Shown here: positions 56,701-64,000 of the stretch, in pieces
Layout: the number at the start of each line of letters is the position of its first letter
Position numbering within the stretch: position 1 is the stretch's first letter
Assembly (NCBI GenBank): GCA_006247105.1
Contig: CM016928.1
Location: 682,001-746,000 of the forward strand
Length of the DNA: 64,000 nt
Source: Giardia muris
Taxonomy: Eukaryota; Fornicata; Diplomonadida; Hexamitidae
Reading direction: 5' to 3'
The notes under the pieces: generated by a model
What the model was told of the DNA's origin: nothing
What the model saw: the letters and a program-made list of their open reading frames with translations, nothing else
Databases searched by the model: none
Position numbers and translations under genes: made by a program

Positions 56701-59700
56701 CTCGTAAGTTGAAGATGTATTGGGGCTTCACGGGGGTAGGGAGGAGGGACGTCGAAACCTGATTGTACATCTCGATCCCGGACGCGACAAGTGGTCCAAT
56801 CAACTGCCGCACTTGGTCGTCAAAGCCCTGAGAGAAGTGGACGGTGAGGAGGGTCTGGAAGATGCTCTTGAGGACGCTCTCGCTTGGAGAGTCGATGCCA
56901 AAGATGCTGAAGAGCGCCAGGTTTCGCTCGCATATTGGGTTCCGCCCACCGCCAGGGACTGCCATGGCTGGTAAGATATCGACGTCGACAATAGTGCTGA
57001 GGTAGTACTTGTCCTTCTTTTGTCGGTAGATGTTCCCCCTGCTCATCAATTGACGAATGAGCTCGAGTGGAGGTTGAGACCCAAAGGCGTCTTGCTGCGG
57101 CAAGTTGTAATCGTCAAGGAACGTCAAAAGGCGCTTTCCTCCAACGGGTCCAAGCGAGGTGGTCGAACGCGGCTGCAGACGCGATTCAATGACCGTCTGA
57201 AGTCGCTGAGGAGAGGTCTGAGCCGAGAGCCCCAAGGAGACGGTATTGTACTTCCCAATGCTATCACAGACGAAGAGGCGTTCGAGTTGAGTCGCACCTT
57301 CGCCCGCGACCTGGAGCGTGCTATAGTGCTCGTATGCGGAGTTTGTCAGAACCCCTTGTTCTAGAGCCGGGATCACGATGTTCTTGAGGATGGAGGTTTT
57401 CCCAGTCCCGCTGACGCCATAGAGCATGATCCCGTAGGACGTGGTGTAGGTATTAGCAACTCCAACCCGATGGACGTTCCTAGCCTCGAGGGTTTCAATG
57501 GCGGCATGAAGAATCGCGGTCTTTAAGACATACTCGGTCCGGAAGGTGTCAACGGTGGGGACCAGCGTGGAATAAAGCGGGATGCTTGGATTCGGCCTCC
57601 ACCCACGTGGAAGAACCTCATTCCAATGGACCCAGCTCTTCCTACTCGGGTCAACCTTGTACTCCCAGACGGTATCGGCGGCGGGAAGGGCTCCTTCGAC
57701 CTCTCGGACGAGCATGTCGAAGTGCTGCCGCCCATCGGTGTCCAGGGCGCCCCCGAACGCCCAGATCGCGGCGAACACTATGTACATCTCTATGATCCGT
57801 GGAACCATCCCGTCGTCATCGAAGATGTCAACCCAGACACCATTATGCGGCTGCGCTAAGCTCTCGAATAGGTTGAAGAAGGTCCGCATGATTGAATGGG
57901 TGGGACATGGAATGGACTGAGTCAGTAGCTTCTGACCAATGGCCTCGAAGAGCTTGTTGAATAGTTTCCTTCCATACCCCTCGAGAGCGTCAATAATCAG
58001 CTGGTTGACCTCCATCGGGACGTCACGACGGGCAAGATCCTTATAATTCGTCGACTCTCCTTCGGTCTCTCTCACCTTGGCAAGAGCCTTTTCAAGAGCC
58101 GCGGAAAACGTCCCGTAACGCTCGTTGACAAGCTGCGTACGAGTCATCAAGCGGTAAAGTCGATCGATGCTATTCGAGTATAGCCATTGCCACTCGATGT
58201 CGGCGAAGTCACAATAGATCATCCCCGCTCTCGAAACCGTCGCAGGCGAGGCCTGACTGAGGTCCTTCGCCTCGAACAAGAATGTGACTGCCCGTGGGAA
58301 GGAGATACGCTCGCCATTGACCAGGGTCAGGATCTTCGAGTCGTCAAGCACGGAGTTCAAGGACTCGATCCAGAGGGTGTCGACGGGCCCGTCGAAGAGC
58401 GTCGTATAGAAGGTCTTGTTCTTCGGATTGTTTCCGAGGGCCGAATTCGTCCGGATCACATTCGAGATGACCCCATCCACCCACTCCTGGGTGGCCATAT
58501 CGAAGGCCCCATACAGCTGGTTGATGTTGAGCGCTTTCGGGTTGATGTAATCGATGACGACGTCGTACGCGTCGTCGTAGGGCGTCTGAATGGTCTCGTC
58601 GTATGGAGGCTCAACAGGAACATTTCCACTCGAGTCCTCCTTGGGCGGGGATAGCGTGAAGCTATTCGTCGCATTATCGAAGGTGTACACCTCGCGCATG
58701 TACGCAATGCAGCGGGCGAGATAGACGGTATCCAGCAGATGCTTGTCCGTGGCCCGATCCTTATACAGCTTCTGGAGAAGGAAGGTGTACGGAGACATCG
58801 CTCGTGTGGGAAGCTCTCCAGCCTCGATCGCATGCTTGATCATAATGCAGTACGGGTTCCGCAGGGCGAATTTCGCGTTACTCTCCATCGCCGCCTGATA
58901 GTCTGCATATGCACGCTTCGCACGCGACCTTGCCGCAGCCAGGACCTCATAGCAGACGGTCTTTCCGGACCCGGAGCCTCCGATAACCATAACGCCATGC
59001 CGCGAATCCTGCGTCTCAAGAAGCTGGAAGATCTTATCACGTTGCAGCTGAGTAATCGTCAGGTTCCGTACAGCCATCTCGACGTCCACCCCGGCCTCAA
59101 CTAGGCCATACGAAACGTCTGGAAGCTCAACCCCTGGGAAAAGGTCAGAGATCAAGCCTGTGAAGAGAAGCGTGTCCTGCCGAACCAGCTTGGGCTCGGT
59201 GCTATATTTCAGTGACCGCATCATGATCATATCCTCAGCGTACTCGGGATGGTTCCGCTTGAGCATCCCAGCGGTAAGAAGGACCGCCTTCATCGCACGA
59301 AGTCCAAAGTCGTAATGCCCTTGCTTTGAGAGCTGAAGATTCGAGAGGCGGAAGAGGGTCGTTGCCTTCATCCCAAGTGAGCGAGCCGTCGAGAAGCCCT
59401 CAGACATGATCATGATCTCACAGATCAACTTCATGTCAGGAACGCACATTGAGATCGGGCGGAAGAGGGCCTTCAGATTATCGGGGAGCTCAGAACGACC
59501 AGCATAGCCTGGGTTCATCGTGATGAAGACACCGCATGTGCGCTTGAGCGAGATCTCTCGACCTTCGAAGACGAAGCGATTTGCATTCCGTGAGATAGCA
59601 GCGAGAATCGTCCCGACCTGTTGGGCGACAACAGAAAGAACATCGACGTAGAGACGGTTGAACTCATCGAAGCAGGACCAGGCACCAGTTTGACAAAGGC

Positions 59701-62700
59701 CCGAGAACATTCGACCCAAGGATTTGTAATCCAGACCCTCCGAACAGTTGAAGATCAAGCACTGGATACTGATGGCCTTCGCCAAGTCCTTCGTCGTCTC
59801 CGTCTTCCCAGTTCCCGCTGGTCCTTGTGGGGCTCCACCCTTTCGCAGCTGCAATGCAGATGTCAAGGTCACGTAGCAGCGGTCAGTTAGAGGCGTGCAG
59901 ACAAGCCTTCCGGTGTTCGCTAGGTACTCGTACTGGTACGCGAGCACGGAGGTCGTCTGTCGTATGATGATGGTCATTGGCAAGTCCTCCTTCGGCTCCT
60001 TCTCGTCCTTCCGCTTCTTCTTGCCCACCCCAGGCATGTCGACATCAGGACTTGCCATCTCGAGGTAGTACTTGAGCTGGGAGAACCACTCGAAGCACTG
60101 CTCATTATAGACCTTCGCGTGGTACAGCTCCTCAATAATGTCGCGGTTGTGGACCTCGAGGGTGATGTGAGAGCGAACCTTATTCTGAATAAGCGCCCCC
60201 TGGAAGTTGCAGGGGTATGGTGCCGCCTGAGGGATGACAAACTCGCTCTTCTGCTTCCGGACTATCTCCGTCAGACGGTTTAGGAAGATCATTGACCGCT
60301 TCCGCGCGTTCTTCAGATTCCGCCGCACAGTATCAAGACAGTCTCTGAAGCCTGGTGTCTGCATCAACTGTTGTACTCGAGCCGCCTCCTCGTCAAGTTC
60401 CTCAGTCTCCCGCTGTTCTTGTTCCTCCTCGTCCGGGTTTTCAAGAGAGACGTCTTCGGTACGTGGCTGTGCAGGAGCATCTAGCTTAGTCTTCTCAAGA
60501 TACTTCGAACCACTAGACAACGCATGGGTCACGTGCTGTGTCCATCGGACTTGGTTACTCGCAATTGTCAGTTGTCCTGGCCATTTCCCAAGTAGAATCT
60601 CGAGTGGAAGCTTCCCGCTAACCATATCGAGGAGACACCGTGGTGCCATATCTTTCAAGGTAGCCCGCATACACTCCTCCACCTGTCCGAGCCAGACCTC
60701 AACCGGGACTCCCGTACAAATAATATTCTTGAGGAGGGGGACAAGCTCCCCACAATCCCCACGCATCCCGCTCGCAATGACAACGGTATTCGGCTTCAGT
60801 TGTGACATATCCGAGAACCGGCTGATGTTCGTCCCGGCCTTATCGATGACCTCGAGAGACTTCATAGCGTCGAAGCACTTCCGGATGTGCGGCTGGACCG
60901 CGAGCGGGTTCTTCGACTGTGCGAGGATCTCAAGAAGTTCGTCGTTCGAAAGGAAGTAGAATCGTGGGAACGCGACACGCTTCCGTTCCAGATAGTCTTC
61001 GAGACGCTTCTGAACCTGGTCAAGCATCTGGGCTATCTCTAACATTGCTTTGACCACGGCCGACGACTTTCTGAGGTTGATCTTGCTTCCAACATTACTC
61101 TGAAGAAGCTCAATGATATCGAGACATTGGAGGGCGCGCTTCTCACGAGCAACACGCGACATCGACTTCTTCCAGAGCTCGTTCGCCTCATCAAACAGCT
61201 GAGACTCCGCAGGGAGTTGCTTGCGGATATCATCTGACGCTGCGAAGATCGTCTCGAGGTACATCCATGCGCGCTGGGAGGCAAGAATGACCTCGACGGC
61301 ATCGGAGACTTGCGAGAGAATCGTATCCCAGGTATCCAGCTCCTGTTCGAAGGCTCGTGCGTACTTTGAACCCTTCATCGTCGAAATACTCAAGGAGTGC
61401 TCCTCGAGGCTTGCAAAGAGGTCTTCTAGCCCTTTCAGAATGTAGTACGTCGGGCGTGCCCGGTCCGAACTCCCATAGGACTTACTCTGGTACGTAGCGA
61501 CATTGAGCTCGATGGTCTGCCACTTCGCCACGATGTCACGCATGCTCTCCTCGATGAAGAGCTCCTGGGTCGCACCACTGCTGATGGCCGCGATCGCCTC
61601 TGCATGGACGACGAGTCCTGAGCTGACAATGAAGTGCAACGTGAAATGGAGGGAATCCGGGTCCAGAACGACCTTGTCATAGGTTTCCTTTGGAGTGGCA
61701 AGGAGATTTGCCTCAACCTGGGCCGAATCGTCCTTATCTCCAGCTTCATCCTTATCAGCCCCAGCTTCTTCGTTCTCAAGGACCGCTTCCCCAAGCGGGT
61801 CACCACCGGATGCGGGTCCAAGGACGTTCGGGTTCCCCGCCGGTATGAGCAGGTAGACTCCGGTAATCTCCGAGATCTGCGCCCAGTGGCGAGGGCGCAT
61901 GGCGGTATTTTTCAGGTCGACGACGACGGCGGGGATCGGACGGTACTCTTCGAGCTGCGACGCAAGGGTCTTCGAGACAGGGAAAGCCTTGACGTCGTTT
62001 GGAAGCTTCCGGACGGCGATCTGGTTACGTTTTATCTCGTTCTCGAGCTCGTCGGTCTCGATATCCCGCATCTGAGTCCGCTTGACTCGGGCGTAGTACG
62101 CGCCCCAGGCGGACGCGACAGACCAGATGCTACGGAGTTGCTTGATGAGGCTCTGAATCGCCACGAGCTCCTTTGAGTCCTTGAACTCCGTCTGAAAGAT
62201 CCGGAGTCCATGCTCGACCTGCTCCTTCAAAGCAATAAGATCGTCGTACTTGCAATCGAACTGGTGGAGAATGCGCTCCGCTTGTTGAATATCCTCGGAC
62301 GTGAGAGCGACGCCTTCTAGGGGACGGGTCACCACGTTCGGAGAGTATGGGCCCTCATTCTGGATAAGAGCCTTGAGGTCGATACAAGCTTGAGTTAGGT
62401 TTGCCTGATCACGGGTGACACGATCACGGAACTTCGTGCGTTCAACTGCGATTTGAAGCTGGGCAGACTCGACAGCCTGTTTAGCCCGCGAGATGAGGTC
62501 GGTAAGTCCATTAAGGATGGCAAGCTTCTCTGGGGAGATGTTCGCCTCCAATGACATGAGAAGCTTGAACTTCTGGCCGATTGGTTGGCAACGCTCATTG
62601 ACGCTGTCCAGAAGCTGGCGGGCATTCTCCAGGTGCGTGATTTGACGTTGGAGCTCGTCCAGGTCACGAGACTCACGATCAAGTAAGAGGATCATCTCAT

Positions 62701-64000
62701 TGAGATCGTTAGTGACGAGCTGGAGCTCCGAGAACGCCTTCTCTTGAAGGACGTCTATGAGGTGTGTCTGGAACTCCGAGGACTTCCGTGCGAGCTCTGC
62801 CTTCAGGCCGGAACAATCAAGAAGGATGATGGAGAGATGGACATGGGAGTCTTCTTGCTGGATGTCACCCTCGAGACCCTGGAACGACTTGATCGTCTCC
62901 TCATAGGCCGTAAGAGGCTGAGCCAGAAGCCCATGGCGTAATTCATAATCTCGTATGTCCTCTGTCCACAATTCCGAGTACCGGTTAAAGTTCCCGACGT
63001 AGTTCGCCGCCTGGCTGCAGACACTATCAAGGCTGAAGCGGATCCAGGCGATCGCGTAGCCAAGAGAGTCAACGTTGAGGGCTCGGGCTGGGTCTGTCCA
63101 CTCATTTGGATTGTATGTGGTGACAGACCCCGCAGGCCGGTCGAGCATCTGGAGGGCAAATTGGAAGGTCTCAGCATAGGATGGCTTGACGTGGTAATCC
63201 GGCATCCCAAGGGTCTCCCATTCCGTGATCTCGGAACGAAGAACCTCGATCTCAGCGGGGGTCGTCTGTAACCCTTCCCGTTCCCGTTGGTCGATCTTCT
63301 CCTGGAAGATACGCTCGGCCTCCGCGATTCGCATCTCACGCAGCTTGGCCTCCTTCGCGGAAAGAGAGATATAGAAGCGCTCAGCTCGGACGACAATATC
63401 CGATATGCAAGCACGGAGGATGGCGACCGTGGCGGAATTAAGACTATCCACTGACGGAGTGATGGTTGGCTGCCGTTGAAGAGCCAGAAAGAGCTTGAAG
63501 ATAGGGATAGCCTCCGGCTTGTACGCCGCCATATCCAAAGGACGGGAACGACGCCCCGTCATGACGAACGCCAGCTCCTCGAAGGACTGGACAAAGAGCC
63601 CCATCAAAGCCCCCTCGATACGGGTCTCGACCTGGTCGACAAACCTGACCCACTCCGCCTGCACAGCTGGCCCATCCTTCCGGAAGATGTTGTAGCAGCT
63701 CACCAGCGAGTCCTCTGCGAGGTTGAGCGTGTCGAAGAAGCGCTGGATCGCAGTCTCCTTCGTTTGCCGCTGAAAGTTGACGAAGTCCGCGAGCTGCATT
63801 GGGCCTGCACTCTCCCCATGATTCCCTCTACCCTCCTCGCCAGGTGCTGGAGTTGTGGGTGCCGCCGTAACATTGAGTTTGCAGTTAATGAGGACGATCA
63901 TCGAGAACGAACGGATACAATCTTCGATGACCTTCCTTTTCTCATGAAAAAGACATGTCAGCGCAAAGGCTTCCGTCGCTAGCTTCCTCGCCTTCATGAT
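50783..64000 (-). CDS. Outer-arm axonemal dynein heavy chain, gamma/DNAH5-like, 5' end outside window
   Basis: 4405 codons without a break, running off the right edge, so the extreme N-terminus is missing. The order from there is: tail and linker (about residues 1-1350), then AAA1 P-loop 'GPAGTGKTETTKD' (about 1392), AAA2 'GGSGSGKTVCYE' (about 1676), AAA3 'GVSGTGKTSILKN' (about 2199), AAA4 'GSGGSGRSSLTRLAAFL' (about 2590). The stalk coiled coils with microtubule-binding domain follow (about 2870-3150), then AAA5, AAA6 and a C-terminal domain ending 'KPAKWVKRGAAILLNLGD'. The AAA2 box 'FDGPVDTLWIESLNSVLDD' with 'NGERISFP' matches the gamma/DNAH5/DNAH8 type rather than beta or inner-arm chains. 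It is the ATPase motor that drives flagellar beating. Acidic inserts lie near 61700-61800 and 51640-51760. In G. intestinalis outer-arm chains are reported as split and trans-spliced; this copy is continuous. Confidence 0.93.
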   Translation of the reverse strand: MMKARKLATEAFALTCLFHEKRKVIEDCIRSFSMIVLINCKLNVTAAPTTPAPGEEGRGNHGESAGPMQLADFVNFQRQTKETAIQRFFDTLNLAEDSLVSCYNIFRKDGPAVQAEWVRFVDQVETRIEGALMGLFVQSFEELAFVMTGRRSRPLDMAAYKPEAIPIFKLFLALQRQPTITPSVDSLNSATVAILRACISDIVVRAERFYISLSAKEAKLREMRIAEAERIFQEKIDQREREGLQTTPAEIEVLRSEITEWETLGMPDYHVKPSYAETFQFALQMLDRPAGSVTTYNPNEWTDPARALNVDSLGYAIAWIRFSLDSVCSQAANYVGNFNRYSELWTEDIRDYELRHGLLAQPLTAYEETIKSFQGLEGDIQQEDSHVHLSIILLDCSGLKAELARKSSEFQTHLIDVLQEKAFSELQLVTNDLNEMILLLDRESRDLDELQRQITHLENARQLLDSVNERCQPIGQKFKLLMSLEANISPEKLAILNGLTDLISRAKQAVESAQLQIAVERTKFRDRVTRDQANLTQACIDLKALIQNEGPYSPNVVTRPLEGVALTSEDIQQAERILHQFDCKYDDLIALKEQVEHGLRIFQTEFKDSKELVAIQSLIKQLRSIWSVASAWGAYYARVKRTQMRDIETDELENEIKRNQIAVRKLPNDVKAFPVSKTLASQLEEYRPIPAVVVDLKNTAMRPRHWAQISEITGVYLLIPAGNPNVLGPASGGDPLGEAVLENEEAGADKDEAGDKDDSAQVEANLLATPKETYDKVVLDPDSLHFTLHFIVSSGLVVHAEAIAAISSGATQELFIEESMRDIVAKWQTIELNVATYQSKSYGSSDRARPTYYILKGLEDLFASLEEHSLSISTMKGSKYARAFEQELDTWDTILSQVSDAVEVILASQRAWMYLETIFAASDDIRKQLPAESQLFDEANELWKKSMSRVAREKRALQCLDIIELLQSNVGSKINLRKSSAVVKAMLEIAQMLDQVQKRLEDYLERKRVAFPRFYFLSNDELLEILAQSKNPLAVQPHIRKCFDAMKSLEVIDKAGTNISRFSDMSQLKPNTVVIASGMRGDCGELVPLLKNIICTGVPVEVWLGQVEECMRATLKDMAPRCLLDMVSGKLPLEILLGKWPGQLTIASNQVRWTQHVTHALSSGSKYLEKTKLDAPAQPRTEDVSLENPDEEEQEQRETEELDEEAARVQQLMQTPGFRDCLDTVRRNLKNARKRSMIFLNRLTEIVRKQKSEFVIPQAAPYPCNFQGALIQNKVRSHITLEVHNRDIIEELYHAKVYNEQCFEWFSQLKYYLEMASPDVDMPGVGKKKRKDEKEPKEDLPMTIIIRQTTSVLAYQYEYLANTGRLVCTPLTDRCYVTLTSALQLRKGGAPQGPAGTGKTETTKDLAKAISIQCLIFNCSEGLDYKSLGRMFSGLCQTGAWSCFDEFNRLYVDVLSVVAQQVGTILAAISRNANRFVFEGREISLKRTCGVFITMNPGYAGRSELPDNLKALFRPISMCVPDMKLICEIMIMSEGFSTARSLGMKATTLFRLSNLQLSKQGHYDFGLRAMKAVLLTAGMLKRNHPEYAEDMIMMRSLKYSTEPKLVRQDTLLFTGLISDLFPGVELPDVSYGLVEAGVDVEMAVRNLTITQLQRDKIFQLLETQDSRHGVMVIGGSGSGKTVCYEVLAAARSRAKRAYADYQAAMESNAKFALRNPYCIMIKHAIEAGELPTRAMSPYTFLLQKLYKDRATDKHLLDTVYLARCIAYMREVYTFDNATNSFTLSPPKEDSSGNVPVEPPYDETIQTPYDDAYDVVIDYINPKALNINQLYGAFDMATQEWVDGVISNVIRTNSALGNNPKNKTFYTTLFDGPVDTLWIESLNSVLDDSKILTLVNGERISFPRAVTFLFEAKDLSQASPATVSRAGMIYCDFADIEWQWLYSNSIDRLYRLMTRTQLVNERYGTFSAALEKALAKVRETEGESTNYKDLARRDVPMEVNQLIIDALEGYGRKLFNKLFEAIGQKLLTQSIPCPTHSIMRTFFNLFESLAQPHNGVWVDIFDDDGMVPRIIEMYIVFAAIWAFGGALDTDGRQHFDMLVREVEGALPAADTVWEYKVDPSRKSWVHWNEVLPRGWRPNPSIPLYSTLVPTVDTFRTEYVLKTAILHAAIETLEARNVHRVGVANTYTTSYGIMLYGVSGTGKTSILKNIVIPALEQGVLTNSAYEHYSTLQVAGEGATQLERLFVCDSIGKYNTVSLGLSAQTSPQRLQTVIESRLQPRSTTSLGPVGGKRLLTFLDDYNLPQQDAFGSQPPLELIRQLMSRGNIYRQKKDKYYLSTIVDVDILPAMAVPGGGRNPICERNLALFSIFGIDSPSESVLKSIFQTLLTVHFSQGFDDQVRQLIGPLVASGIEMYNQVSTSLLPTPVKPQYIFNLRDLSKFFLSIMKADPQQQTNQESIIRLWAHESLRVYYDRLIEADRQWFVDLIAAKLGSHFNTTINRVFVDKQPPLFVDFLETKWVTTIPNGQEPDTEVGVFQEITSKETLKSFMEDRLREYNNSGSATMNLVLFGDAIDHCCRIARILSSPSGHALLIGSGGSGRSSLTRLAAFLQRQTVFTIDMAKNYGVPQFREDMKKLFMATGVDNQAICFLLTDQQIPDEAFLEDINSILSSGEIPGLFSQDELSQIRDALSPVCKQFGLAETMDNCYQMLLRRSKINLHIVLAFSPSGEVFRRRLRMFPSLVGSCTLDLFGDWPVSALEEVALHFLSEFKELTDFETMPRTLEIDEEGNIVNPEVSLTTSSGPRETTGPPSSSEAVRLSLRQKLAKAFVMVHDVSHKTALEMEMASRRKVYVTPAGYLMLVRLYRDILLGQRRRITSDIDKLKGGINKLMETRRTVEEMRKELETTKVVVLESQENCENLLANIAVQQREIDEKQRLITIDSEKLMKEQEVLMGQMKEAQRDLDEATPALEAAQRALEALDSKDIYEIRSFTQPPDLVKLVLAGVMTLLNRDTDYKSAKVVMGEGQFLEKLINYDVNNIPESMLKKVKRYYMDKNYTVDAIGRVSVAGKSLCLWVRAVYEYACVFKVVKPKQDALEDAKNRLAEKQAALKAAQDELARIAAAVEKLKSEHAQAVAERDRLRGLAEELALKLSRAEKLISGLAGEKERWTNKICSLTFDLSSLPGDCLTAAAFISYAGSLTGKFRSSVVSEWVNAVNMWEIPCTPSEKYSVAEFLAGQALIYQWSLLGLPKDNFSAENGILITTSNRTPLIIDPQRQATRWIKRLFIEAPQYSQTNVICTDEDQPEEGGLNVDLATKPKERPKTDNPDERLKVINAKDADAIKQIEMCIQYGTPVLVEDVGEQIDPSLDVIIRKEFIKRQGRKLIRIRDKEIEWNDNFRIFVSTRLPNPSYTPEVYARTCIINFTIIKEGLTDQLLGAVVSKERPDLEESKNKLVLNTASMRVKLQFLEDEILRLLATSSGSLLDDEELIATLETSKVTSADITKQLEVSAVTERKIDMARRAYQPVSERASLLYFVLEDLGAVDSMYQFSLDAYMKLFLASVDSSQKHDDVSTRIRLLNDYHTYSVYKYCCRGLFTRHKVLLSLHMCAKILESNNRLNLEEYAFLLKGGQIFDKSQQPSNPDPTWISDVMWDSLCVLDRLPAFANLVPSIEQRLKDWYSSYYVHDTPEKAPLIGDWDTSLNDLERMLILRCFRPDRLLNAIYSFVAANIGPQYISPPPFDLNLALLDSSATVPLLFILSQGADPTSQLIAFARSCGRGDRLDQISLGQGQQEIAVNAVRRAMKDGRWILLANVHLTPSFFPVLEQLVEELQQVSPHKEFRLWISSDPSNAFPIGVLQTCIKITTEAPSGVRANLQQLYTYVDKQILERLQVRDNIRDAPTEDHRDDLFSLTPDEKDDAYRKLLFGISFFHTQLVERKKFGSLGYNIQYQFSQSDYETAVELLSMYLQLYDSIPWSALKYLIAEITYGGRVIDDLDRRVLNTYIDHILCPAAVRREGYQLAPPLTEYLIPPRGSLQEYRAYVETLPQVDSAAVFGQHSNSEVSSRKSEALLLVETLLNIQPADLGAETTDDRKKKEQKKKKDDEDDDDGEKKDATSGSALSAKDERIIKLAQDIIHSLPAPLTNLPPPITDINDQTAPLKAVLLQEAERHMKLRDTISSDLLNLQKGIRGLAIMSTYLDGIMADLQLGRVPASWGAFYKSTKSLAPWSRDFTQRIGQLQRWTNAGSLKSYWLGGLSLPTAFLTALQQQASRKMAMAIDQLEWGFHVTRYLDPQRDIDDKSVPAFGDGFYAHDCYLEGANWDLDTGYLKEPRLMDLYVPLPVIRFKPQEAKKKPAKFQQVFYECPCYYYPIRTGSREQPSFVINIWLHSGYDKPAKWVKRGAAILLNLGD

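Overview
The window looks like nuclear DNA of a diplomonad protist of the genus Giardia, most likely a GC-rich species such as Giardia muris. The evidence is combined. Genes are uninterrupted and packed head-to-head, tail-to-tail or head-to-tail with gaps of a few bases. A-rich initiators of the type CAAAAATG sit directly at many start codons. AGTRAAY-type polyadenylation signals lie on or just after several stop codons. The gene content includes ankyrin '21.1'-type proteins with TALMxAA repeats, a NEK-like dead kinase fused to ankyrin repeats, VSP-like CxxC proteins, a striated-fibre-assemblin/giardin-like protein and an axonemal dynein heavy chain. I saw no rRNA, tRNA, CRISPR array, insertion sequence or convincing intron. 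The species name is inference.

Region 1 (1-8854) is a dense housekeeping block: a 5'-cut proline-directed repeat protein, an LRR/coiled-coil protein, an unknown protein, a probable nucleolar CBF/Mak21-type ribosome-assembly factor, a PP2A B56 regulatory subunit that shares a 10-bp promoter with it, a small helical protein, and a C-terminal copine fragment. Region 2 (8855-20243) is accessory and partly degenerate. It holds three related ankyrin/coiled-coil genes (one with a C-terminal RING finger), broken VSP-like copies, a broken DYRK/CMGC-like kinase, and several kilobases of GC-rich sequence with no supported gene.

Region 3 (20244-36841) is again dense: pseudokinase-ankyrin protein, a 38-codon mini-ORF with its own polyadenylation signal, a REX-type exonuclease, a class 3 lipase, a Nup96-like protein, a SurE nucleotidase, small proteins, a Dus1-type tRNA dihydrouridine synthase, two unknown proteins, a Qa-SNARE and a phosphoglucomutase. 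The REX, lipase, Nup96-like and SurE genes run in one direction with spacers of 2, -4 and 13 bp, closer to bacterial gene spacing than is usual for a eukaryote. Region 4 (36897-50724) has UPF1, another ankyrin protein, and a small graveyard (43097-44902) with an Atg8-like half ORF, a BPI/LBP-like C-terminal fragment and a serpin fragment. It continues with an unknown possibly axonemal protein, the NOB1 nuclease, the giardin/SF-assemblin-like protein and a large unknown protein.

Region 5 (50783-64000) is one minus-strand gene: an outer-arm axonemal dynein heavy chain of the gamma (DNAH5/DNAH8) type. It is open for over 13 kb and runs off the right edge. Themes are ribosome maturation and RNA turnover (CBF protein, NOB1, REX, UPF1, Dus1), cytoskeleton and flagella (dynein, SF-assemblin), membrane traffic (SNARE, copine remnant), and lineage-specific ankyrin expansion.
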